Source of the DNA: Adiantum capillus-veneris
Taxonomy: Eukaryota > Streptophyta > Polypodiopsida > Polypodiales > Pteridaceae
DNA: 64,000 nucleotides
Direction: 5' to 3'
Assembly: GCA_014529385.2 (NCBI GenBank)
Contig: CM043950.1
Location: forward strand, 70,368,935-70,432,934
Shown here one piece after another: positions 35,093 through 44,630 of this stretch. The notes beneath the pieces are model-generated. The model was not told the DNA's origin. It made no database searches and saw only the letters and a program-made list of their open reading frames with translations. How positions within the stretch are numbered: the stretch's first letter is position 1; every line of letters begins with the position of its first letter. Made by a program: the position numbers and the translations under genes.

Positions 35093-36462
35093 TACGGTTG
35101 ATTATTGCAAAATATGTCCTCACACTACAATATTGCAATTTTGTGTGGTTATTTTGTGGAACTCTGAAACTCTCACCTCACACATGGGCAACGTATTCTA
35201 ACAAAGCATAAAAACTTCTCTCTTTAGTTACCTAGAAGGTTGCAGGGATGACGTTTGCACATACTCTACTTATGAGGCAGTACATTTCACTCGTCCATTC
35301 ATTCTTAATACTTTTGAAGATAAATTGGACTGTTCACCTTCTGATTTCAAGTATGTACTGAGAAACAAATGATGGTAGCAAATGGTGTTTACAAGAACAG
35401 GATTTCCAGTAGTATGAGAGATACATTGCTAAACACACGAGTTAAAGTACTACAAGATCCTCATGCTTGCCATACACACACAAAGGTACATACATTTGCA
35501 GATGCAAAATATCCTTCAGGTATGTACATCAAATACATCACTCCTCTTTTCATATTTCATTTCTCTCCATTGTCTTCTAAGCTGAATACTCAAACACTGC
35601 CAAGGTCATGGCTTCCAATTGTATTGAAAGGAATTTTCATTAAGATAATTTTCATTAAGCATTGTAACTACTCAAATGAGCCAAGGTGCTTTGGTGCTCT
35701 AGGATAGTGAACAACAATTTGTAAATATTTTGGCTACTCAAACATACTCCAATTTGGTACTAGGTAAATGTTTTGTAATTTTTATATCTTGTCTAGTCCA
35801 TTGGTCACAAGCACACAAATTCGCCAACTTAGGCAGTGTGAAAATGCTCATCCTGGTGTGGATTTGCTGATTAGGCAACACCAGTTATCCATGCAAATCT
35901 GCTGATTTAGGCAGCACACCGACAAATTACAAACTCGTTAGTTTAAACAAAATTAAATACAAATTTGCCGATTTAGGGGGTATCAGTGCAGATTTGTCAA
36001 TTTAGGCAGCATGTCTTATTGGTGTAGATTCACCGATTTAGGCAACAACAATCACAAAATCATGCTGCAGTGTGACTGGTCACCACTGTCCTTAGTATGA
36101 TTTTGTTACCCGGATATACAAAATGAAGGATATCTGGATTTGGATTTGGAATGGGTATATGATGATTTTCTATCGGGATAGTGCTGAACTTGAGATTGAT
36201 GAGAATTGATTTATTGGATGATGAGTGAGACCAATGCAATCTTGATTCAACAGGGTATGATATATACTACTTATTCTAGTGGTATGGGACACTAGAATAG
36301 GTAGTAGGTGGATGACGGCAGGCATAAGCAAGTTCTTTAGTTTCATTAAAAAAATTCTTTTATGTGATATTTCTGACACAAAACACTAATCATTGTTTTT
36401 GACAAGGGTTTGCAGATCCTTATCTTCGCAACTGAGGAGAGTTTCTTTCTAACGGAGAGGTA
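35093..36462. other. E6 interior, right part, with degenerate short repeats
   Basis: No coding sequence. Six degenerate copies of a GATTTGCTGATTTAGGCAGCA-like unit lie between 35819 and 36050. The part near 36290-36460 recurs inverted at 39258-39400. Confidence 0.6.
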
Positions 36463-36949
36463 TGTAATGGAATTGATATTTTGTTATTAATTGCAGTTGA
36501 CACGTGGAAAATGCATGGCTGCTCTATGGAATGTGCAAAGGATAGTTGATTCATTACCATTGTATTATTAAAGAGCTCTTTGTGAGCTATGGTCACTTTA
36601 TGTCCGAGCAGACAATGTGTATTCATTTGTGAGCATTCAAAAATCTATAGGTAAATACGTGCAAGAAGAAAATGCTCACTCTTGCATGGGGGGAGATTGC
36701 ACCCAGTGTCTGTGTTATTCTTCTCTCCTCTCCACTCTTCTCTCTCATCGTGCCTGTGTAGCAGTCCGCTCTAGGAGGTGCACCTGCATGTGCTCTCTTA
36801 TACTCTTTTGCTCTCTTTCCCTCTACGTTCGTGTATAGCGACAATTATGGTGCACAAGTTATTCGCCAGGTATATAGTTTTGTCGATTATGGCTTGCAGT
36901 ATGTTGTTTTTCCTATTTTATAGGGCCTTCTGCACCTCCGTTTATAGCA
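36463..36949 (+). repeat. E6 3' LTR, 487 bp
   Basis: TGTAATGG to TTTATAGCA. Similar in length and content to the inverted copy at 38770-39257. Contains a TGCACCCAGTG/CTCTCCTCTCCACTC block also found at 26305-26350. Confidence 0.8.
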
Positions 36950-38769
36950 AATTTATCATAATAAGAGGTGGAAGGCAAATATTCAATTGATTGATTAAGG
37001 AGAACGTTGGACCCAATGTTGTGTTAGACACAATCTTTGTATGTGTTTTTTCAGTTGTTTCTTCATGTTTGATGCTTACTCTTATAATAGAGTGATTCAT
37101 TTTTTTATTTTAAGGTGATTAATAAATTTCAAATATTGTTGAAAGTTTTTGGAAAATAAAAGAGGCTCCTTGTCTTTTGAGTGGATATAATGTTGATTTT
37201 AAAGCTTTTAATCATGAAAATGCAGAGTGTGACTTGAATTTTTGGAATTGTTGAGCATAAGCATCAAAATTTTGGCAAGTTTCCAAGTCAAGGTGGAAAT
37301 ATGATCAAAGCTAAAAATACATAACAAAATCTTAATTATAGCTATGACTAAGTGTGTGTCACATCAAGCCCTTGCCTATCGGTATTGTCACTCTTTTGAT
37401 TAAGGGCTTGATGTGTGTCACATTAAGCCCTTGCCTATCAGTACTATCATTCTTGTGATTAAGTGCTAAAAATAACCCTTTTTAGAGGTTCCCCTTTCTT
37501 GTGGACCCTCCCACTCTCTTCCCATGTATCACAATATAGTGATAGATTGGTCCTTTTTTGTGTCCATCGCACCCTATTGGATAGTATTTTAAAATGCAAG
37601 TAGAAAGGATGTAGTTCAAAATTAGTTAAGGACTTATTTGCCAAACCCAAACAAGACCCAAAATTGATCTCCTTGGAATTGGAGCAGTTTGCACACTCGA
37701 GAGGCATAAGTTAGTTGACCTTAAAGGCCTTGCCCATGCAAAAATTATAGCCCTTTACCTCTTCTACTTGATGAAAAATTTGTAGCTAGCTTGATCATTT
37801 TTTAGTGAGTTTTCTCCGTCTAGTCTTTATTCTATAGTTGATTGTGATTGTACTACACTCTTCAATTGTGTTTTCGAAGAAGGTCATGACCCGTCCAATA
37901 AAGAGTTGCCAGAATGTGAAATTTCCCTTGGGTAGGCTTGTTGAATCCACGTTACAACCTAGTTAGGCTTCTTAAATATCCATTCTAGGATGTCAAGCTT
38001 TGACACTTGATGTTGACACACATGATGAGTATGATATAAATTCACGTTCACTTCATGCCTTGAGGTCCCTTTGACCATTGATGAAGACAAAGCATTGTAT
38101 TTCATGTCTTTGCTTTCTGACCATAAAGAGTTCATTCCTTGCATGGTTGATGTATTTGGTTGTGCAAGGCCTCTTGACAAAGCTATGAGAGATATAATGA
38201 AGATATCATGGTCTAATGTCAAGTTTGGTCTTCTCTTCTACATACTTTCAACAAATGAGGAGATGTGAACCTTCAAAGGCTTACCTCATATTATATGTGT
38301 AACAAATTGTCATGGAGGAGGAGCCAAAAACATTGAGCCTTTGAGACTAAAAATGGTTCTTGGAACTAGCCACAATGTAGACACTTGTTGATGCAAGTGA
38401 TTGTTTAAAAATTTGTTGTTGGAAAAACATACAAATCTAAGCAAAGTCCCAATATCTTGAACTAAATCATCCCAACAAGGATATTTTCCAAATTTACATT
38501 GTATCTCCCAAAATATTTCAGTTTTTGCTAATTCCAAAAGAAGTTTTTCTTTCTCAGCATAGTGAGCAAGTTGGTCGTTGCTAGTGGCAATCCTCAATAC
38601 ACTAGAAGGGAAAAGAATGAGTGCCACCAACTGCATGTTGGGGGAGATTTCCATAATGAATTTTAAAAGAAAATAATCCTTCACATTTTTGAAAGTGGAG
38701 AGCATAGTAGGAATGAATGTTGTGCATGAATTTCATTCTAATTTTGTTCTCTTGCTGGGATACTCGTAA
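36950..38769. other. Non-coding region between the inverted LTRs; one short unidentified reading
   Basis: A 59-bp tandem duplication lies at 37353-37470. A plus-strand reading of about 65 codons (38071-38268) with LTIDEDKALYFMSLLSDH is unrecognised and may be a fragment of the same decayed sequence as 40000-41577. Confidence 0.4.
37353..37470. repeat. 59-bp tandem duplication containing a 14-bp inverted repeat
   Basis: Units 37353-37411 and 37412-37470. CACATCAAGCCCTT (37360-37373) pairs perfectly with AAGGGCTTGATGTG (37402-37415) across a 28-base loop. Confidence 0.85.
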
Positions 38770-39257
38770 TGCTACAAACAAAGGCACAGAAGGCCCTACA
38801 AAATACTGAAAACAAAATACTTCACGGCATAAAACAATAGATTTTCATACCTGCTAATCACACTTGCACATAATTAGAGCTATACGTGAATGGAGAGAGA
38901 CAAAGAGCAAGAGAAAGCAAGAGAGCACGTGCACATGCACCTCCTAGAATGGAGTGCTACACCGACCCGGCAAGAGAGAAGAGAGGAGAGGAAAGAATAA
39001 AGACAATAGCACTAGGTACAATCTCCCCCATGCAAGAGTGAGCATTTTCCTCTTGCACGTATTTATTTATAGATTTCTTGAATGCTCAAAATGAGTACAG
39101 ATTGCTTGGCCTGACACAATAATGTTCATAGCTCATAAAGAGCAATTGAATGATAAAATATACAAAAGTGTGATGTCCTTTCACATAGCCCATAGCTCAG
39201 CCATGCTTTTTCCACCTGTCAGTTGGCATAAATAACAAGATATCTATTTCCATTACA
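38770..39257 (-). repeat. E6-family LTR, inverted, 488 bp
   Basis: On the minus strand it runs TGTAATGGAAATAGA to TTTGTAGCA, with the same blocks as 36463-36949 (CTATAAATAAATACGTGCAAG, CTCACTCTTGCATGGG). No matching second LTR or target duplication is seen. Confidence 0.8.
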
Positions 39258-39745
39258 TTCCTCAGTTGCGAAGATAGGGATTTGCAAACCATACTTGTCA
39301 AAAACAGTGGTTAGTATTGTGAGTCAGAAATATCATAGAGTAAAGAAAAATCCATAAAACTAAACGGCATTGCTTATGCATGCCGTCATCCACATGCTGC
39401 ATATTCTAGTGTCCCATACCACTAGGATAAGTAGTATATGTCATACCCTAATGAATCAGGATATCATTGGTCACACTCATCATCAATTTTCATAAAGTCC
39501 AATTCCATACACACTGTCACAATAGGAAATGATCATATACCAAACCAAGTTCAAATTCAATTTTAATTTCAAATATGAATCCGAATCCAAAATATCTTTC
39601 ATATTATATACCTAGGTAACAAAGTGATACTAGGGACAATGGTGGCCAACCACTGTAGCATGATTTTGTGATTGGTGTTGCCTCAACTGACGAATCTACA
39701 CCTATGAAATGTGTTGCCTGAACCAACAAATTTGCATTAATGCTG
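39258..39745 (-). mobile_element. 3' interior of the inverted E6-family copy (5'-truncated)
   Basis: Minus-strand sequence matches the E6 interior at about 35980-36460 (CATTCTTCG-type start, CTATCTTCGCAACTGAGGA, GCAACAC/GATTTAGGCA-like units). It fades out near 39745, so the copy lacks its 5' part. Confidence 0.65.
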
Positions 39746-39999
39746 AGAAAAAATGTTTTTTTTGTACGTTCTTACGATGTATTATTGTAAAAGCTTATAA
39801 TAATTGATGAAATCTTTTCTCGAATTGATAATACAATGTTTAGTATCTCATCTCTGCGCATATTTGTTCATTTTCAAGTTTTCTTGGAGCATTTAATTTT
39901 GAGCGAAAATGTTCAACAATTGATTCCCAATGTCAACCACTTCAGATGGTGTCGTGCTGTTTTGTCGCCTGATTTTTTTTTACTACTTATCTTTTTGTT

Positions 40000-41577
40000 A
40001 TGTTTAAGGGTTTTCTAAAAAGTTTTGAAAGTGACTTTGGGTCTATGTCACTTTCTATGTTTGCAAGGCTCATTTCTCACTTTCACAAACCTCTAGCTCT
40101 TAGCTCTCTTGGCATCTTTGTCGTGCACAAACCCATGGCAACGTCATGTGACGCATTCCTCGCACAACTCAAAAATATTGGCCCTGCAAATCAAGCACAA
40201 GAATTAGTGAGTGTGTTTGAGGGTCCTATTGACATGAAAGCCACAACCAACTTGCATGTAGAGGCCTTCCAAAACTTTCTTGATTACATGGAGGAGCACA
40301 TGGCTGAATATGCAATTGTGTTTGAGGGATATGACATTGTGTGGTTGTCTATGGATTCTCTCAAACACCTCTACAGATGCGATCAAAACTTTCACTTTTG
40401 CCTTTTGAGCTTCATCGAAGGGCTCACCAAACAAGACTACAAGACAAAGGATGAGGATGACCTCACGGGCATGGGGTGTATAAGCACCCAATTGTTAGCT
40501 CAAGACATGGTTCTACCTTTGCTTGTGCTCAAATGCATGGATAAGGAAAAATCAAAGGAAAAGGCTAGCAAGAAGGACCTTGTAACCATTATGGAGGAGG
40601 AAAATGAAGATGTCTCAGAGGTTAATGAGTAGATGGAAGCATCCATGGCACTCGTTCTCTTACAAGATCCCAGCTTCACCGAGGAGGAAGATCGAATGAT
40701 AGACAGAGATAAAGTGTTGGAGGAAGTCCCCAAATTCCAATAACTCACTTTGCATGCAGTGATGGTGGAAAGTCATCAATTTGTTTTCCTCGACAATATT
40801 GCAAAGACACTTATATTCAGAGAAGATGAGTTGCCCTTCGTGCTCACTATCTATGCGGGCATGAAGGATCCAAGTGGAAAGAGAGTTGACACAATTTGAA
40901 ATCGACTTTGAAGACCAAATTTTGTGCACGGTGGCAAGCACCCTGGTGGAGCTAAAATCATGTGCTTCTTATTATGAGAATGTGTCCAAAACTGCTTTCG
41001 ACCCATACAAACCATTGATTTCATGGGTGGAGGCAATTATTCCAGCATCAACCTTACAAGGAAAGCTCTTGAAGAAATGGATGAGGATATTGAGGTGAAC
41101 ATTCTTAGACCTAAACGATTGTCTTCACTTTTCTTATACTTATGTGGTAATATTCTTTAAAATATTTTGAAGGCTGTATACCACATTGATAAGTTTTCTA
41201 TGCAAATTGAAGGCTCCCGCAATGTGCCTATTGGTAGGGATATCTCCTTATGGCACTACTCGAGTCACCTGGGACCATTCATTCTTTGAGTTTCTCGCAC
41301 AAAGTTCTCAATGCATGGTTGTGCAGAGCTACTCAAGAGCAAGGCATTGAGTGCTTTCCCTACTAAAAATTCCCTGATTCTTAATGCCAACAAATGTATA
41401 CTAGTGGATCATGAAGCCACCCTGTATGCCTTTGCACACAAGCACCCTGGGTTAGTCCTATCCCATTGTGCCCTAAGCTTATGTCAAGGGGTGAAAAACA
41501 CTGAAGAAATTTTAAAAACCCTTGGCATGAGGCCTGCCTTTTATTCCATAGCAATTGATGTAATTTGTAGAAAGTAA
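40000..41577 (+). pseudogene. Unidentified decayed coding region
   Basis: An open stretch of 211 codons (40000-40632; a better start may be MATSCDAFLAQL near 40135) is followed after its TAG by further coding-like segments: MEASMALVLLQDPSFTEEE from 40633, an interrupted middle, and 41311-41577 (88 codons). The first part is acidic and ends in a Lys/Glu-rich tail (KEKSKEKASKKD...EEENEDVSE). I recognise no domain. It could be an old gene copy or an element ORF. A GAGGGCGAT purine-like stretch followed by TGTTAAGT at 41761-41777 hints at a retrotransposon 3' end. Confidence 0.4.
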
Positions 41578-42229
41578 TCCATGATGTAATTTCAAAAATA
41601 ATAGAAATAAAAATTGTCTTTTGTATTGTCTCTTTATTTCATTTTGTATTTTATATTTTTTAGTATACTCATTTTATATGTACAACCTTGATTAAGACAA
41701 CGCGTATCCGAAACGGTTTCCACAAAAACCTCCAACCACAGGGTCACAGTCCGAGTGCTTGAGGGCGATTGTTAAGTAATTTTTTATAGAAATGGAGCCA
41801 TGGTGGGACGGATGGAGGGTACAGGAGGTCGATGATGCCCCCTGGTGCCAAACAAAACCAAGTAAGGCAAAAAAGACACATCATAGGTCTCCCATACCCT
41901 TTGTCTAGCCCCTCATTGGCCCCCTTTTTGGCAAAAAATTACCCTCGACAGTCACCCTTGAACACCCAAACTGTGTGACTGGAAATAACCATACCACACT
42001 TCATAAACTAGATTAAAAAACTTGAGATGTACAATTACAAATAATTCACAATTTTAAACAACTACTTACACAATTGCAATAGATAGTAGAAATCGAGTCA
42101 TTGTTATCATATGAGAAGATTACAATTCTCCAAAGAGAGTTTACATTTGAATATTCTAATTTTTTATTGAGGCAATCATTTTGTAAGTTGAGGGAAAAAT
42201 CAATGTTTTTGAGAGTGACACTCTTCATA
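41578..42229. other. No gene seen
   Basis: Non-coding, with a possible polypurine tract and LTR start at 41761-41771; no second LTR was found. Confidence 0.4.
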
Positions 42230-42830
42230 TTCACCATACACGAATGCCATCTTGGAATAGCTACACTAGTATATCCTCCAAGGTTTCCTATAGGGACATT
42301 AGGGCAACAGGTCATATCTTTGTTATTAAATCACTATACTCTTCCATCATCTCCCTAACAACTCAAGAGAAGGCAACTTTAGGAATGATTGGCTTGGTGC
42401 TCTTTGGATATTTTCTAATCTCTTTTAAAGCCATCATTCTCGGTCTCCATCTCTGTTTCTTTTGTGTTGTCGGTGAGACGGTGGTGGAACTGGCATCATT
42501 TTTGTACGTTGTCCTCCTCTTCTCTTTTGCTTGTTGCTCTTTAGGCGTCAACTTGCCTTTATTATTCTTTGCACATTTTTTGGCACGTGGAAACTTTGAA
42601 GAGTTTGAGCTGCCAGCTACACCTTGCTGGGCAGTTTGAGCACTGTCTTCTAGCACCTTCTTCCCACTCTCTGCCCTTGCTTGCAAATTGGCAAGGTGCA
42701 CTCTTTGGGCCTTTGCCCATTCCCACTCCTCCTGATTTCTTTGCCTCCTCTCCTCCTTCTACTTTTGTTGTGCTTCTTTCTCTACCTCCTCTTTCCTCCA
42801 CTTCTCCTTAACCTTTTGGATTTGCTTGAC
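42230..42830 (-). pseudogene. Histone H3 pseudogene, CENH3-like
   Basis: The minus strand reads QKKQRWRPRMMALKEIRKY (about 42400-42460), which fits the N-terminal helix of H3-type histones. Then PKSTKPIIPKVAF follows; Pro after the Ile pair (LIP rather than LIRK) is typical of centromeric CENH3. Past in-frame stops the similarity continues as VVREMMEEY, ALMSL*ETLEDILV*LFQD (compare ALQEAAE.YLV.LFED), with TGA, TGA, TAG and TAG in between. Upstream is a basic tail (KEQQAKEKRRTTY) and a highly charged stretch up to 42830, with a TAG at about 42761-42759, that I cannot assign. No introns are visible, so it may be processed. CENH3 replaces H3 in centromeric nucleosomes; this copy cannot make it. 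Confidence 0.6.
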
Positions 42831-42965
42831 CTCTCATGCTTCAGATTAGGTTTCACGATCTCCACATGCGATCAAGGCTGTGGGTTTGATGTGGTGAATT
42901 CCACATGAATTGATAGTTGGGGATTTATTATGGTATGAGTGGTGGTGGTGCAATTGTTGTGCATA

Positions 42966-43137
42966 TGTCAGGACACAGGTCCTGTACCCTAAGAACTAGG
43001 CTAGGCAAGGACTACGGCCAAGGGCCGGGCTAGGCAGTGTGGACAGGGGATCCGTCTAGGGCAAGGGGCTAGGAGCCCACCTATAAAGTGAGGTTGGGAG
43101 GAGGATCTATCAGAGCCTAGTTGCCTAGTTTCTTACA
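42966..43137 (+). repeat. E4 5' LTR, 172 bp
   Basis: TGTCAGGACAC to TTTCTTACA, with a TATA-like CCTATAAAG (43079-43087). Confidence 0.95.
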
Positions 43138-43138
43138 C

Positions 43139-43150
43139 TGGCATCAGAGC
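43139..43150 (+). other. E4 primer-binding site (initiator-Met tRNA, one mismatch)
   Basis: TGGCATCAGAGC, one base off the canonical TGGTATCAGAGC, one base after the LTR. Confidence 0.88.
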
Positions 43151-44033
43151 CACTCCTTTTTTAGGACACAGGCGTGGAGAACCATCCATTTTTGGCTTTG
43201 CATGGGCATGCAATCTAAATTGGGAGAGGGAAGAAGAAGCCGAAGCCCGAGCGTGTGCAGCAACCCCTAGTGGGGGAAGAGAGCGTCTTCGACCTGCTCC
43301 AAAACCGTCGAACTCGGGCTCAGTGGGAGCGCAAGGGGAAGACCCACAATTGCCGTCTCTTGCCCAGCTTCAAAGGAGCTCGCCATCGCGAGTTAACTCC
43401 ATCACAAAGAGTGCGCAGGCGGCCGCGCTGTCTGCAGAGCAGAGTTCGTCATAATTTTTTTTTTAAAATCCCTTAAGGGTTGGCCGTTCCCACTCGGACA
43501 ACCCTATTGGACATTATAAGGGAGCCGATGCCCGCGCAGCTTGTTTTCTTTTGCTCTTCGGCTTCCCTCTCCGATACGATGGGCATCATCACAACAAATT
43601 TCTGTTAACTACAGTAAATCCAGAAATTCGAACTTGCTGCACATAGCTTTTGGACGTTTCGACAAGCCATCAATTGATCGAAACTTTTTCCGTTTTGGCT
43701 TCGTGCATACGATGCAAGCCCCATCGAAAACAACTCCACAGTGATTCGCCTGTTCACGCTTCTTGTCGGGTGCGAATTTCATCGACACATTTCAAAGATT
43801 AAGTGGTGTATTGCATACGACGCAAACCAGATTATTGGCCGCTCAAATTTGCTCCATACTTTCGAGTGAATCATCGACTGTCGATTTGCTCATTATTTTC
43901 AAGCTACTCTTGGTTGGACATCAAGGCCGATTTAGCACGACAATTCACTGCTACGACACGAAGTAGCTATACTTTACAAGTACTACCGACATCAGGTACT
44001 ATTTTCTCTTTGTTCACATAACACAGATTCGCC
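43151..44033. other. E4 5' leader
   Basis: 883 bp without a convincing long coding frame before the gag start. Confidence 0.6.
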
Positions 44034-44630
44034 ATGAGTGCGGAAATTGATGATCAACACATGTTCGACTTCGAATATATCGAATGGGCTACACCTGTGG
44101 ATGTCATGGGGCCGGCAACTCTAACGGAGAGTACCCTGGTGGCCACAGGGATGGATGGTGCAAACCCAGGTGATCCATCTCTGTCTCCCCGTTTGTCAAC
44201 CTCTCCTCCACAGAGCGTGTTGGACATTCTAGAGGATGACAGTCAATTGCCAGATACCAGGGAGTTTGTCACTCGACAGAACTGGAACACTTTTGATGCC
44301 CAATTTCGCAAGCTCGCTGTTAGGGTTCAAATCTTGGTTACACAAGTAGAAAATCTTACACAATTAATTTACAGAATGCTACCAGAATCAGCTCTCCACT
44401 TGCCAGCAACCCAGGGGGTTGCCAATTTACCAGTTATGACCAAAGAGGTCCAACATGTGCACAATACTTCGGTTGTCGGAACACATCGGGGCACGACTAA
44501 CGTGGTCAAGAAGCGCCTATCACCATCCGAATTTCAACGTGCAAAAAGTCAAAAATTATGCTTTATTTGCTTAGGAACACATCAAAAAAAGCAGTGTCCA
44601 CATGTCATAAAACTTCAGCATGATGCATGA
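44034..44630 (+). CDS. E4 gag-like protein
   Basis: 198 codons, uninterrupted, starting MSAEIDDQHMFDFEYIEW. The N-terminus is acidic; the middle (NWNTFDAQFRKLAVRV...QVENLTQLI) looks helical. A basic stretch leads to a C-terminal zinc knuckle CFICLGTHQKKQC (44559-44597) of the form CX2CX3HX4C, one residue shorter than usual. It is short for a gypsy gag and has no recognisable full capsid domain. It would bind element RNA. It is the only clearly open frame in E4. Confidence 0.65.
   Translation: MSAEIDDQHMFDFEYIEWATPVDVMGPATLTESTLVATGMDGANPGDPSLSPRLSTSPPQSVLDILEDDSQLPDTREFVTRQNWNTFDAQFRKLAVRVQILVTQVENLTQLIYRMLPESALHLPATQGVANLPVMTKEVQHVHNTSVVGTHRGTTNVVKKRLSPSEFQRAKSQKLCFICLGTHQKKQCPHVIKLQHDA

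Larger units (their letters stand above)
26228..36949 (+). mobile_element. E6: large non-coding LTR element (LARD-like) hosting a nested copia element
   Basis: 5' LTR 26228-26557, primer site 26559-26570 and 3' LTR 36463-36949 are in the same orientation. The flanks AATTC (26223-26227) and AATTT (36950-36954) match at four of five bases. Subtracting E7 (29414-35087), the interior is about 4.2 kb and shows no gag or pol reading, which fits a large retrotransposon derivative. The 5' LTR is shorter by about 157 bp because of an internal deletion. Pairing these two LTRs is inference from orientation, primer site and flanks. Confidence 0.65.

Noticed and set aside
36617-36990. Short Cys/Leu-rich frames
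   Set aside because: They lie wholly inside the E6 LTR and recur in its copies with different breaks.
42244-42639. Plus-strand hydrophobic frame of 131 codons
   Set aside because: It is antisense to the histone-like pseudogene, which has the better evidence.
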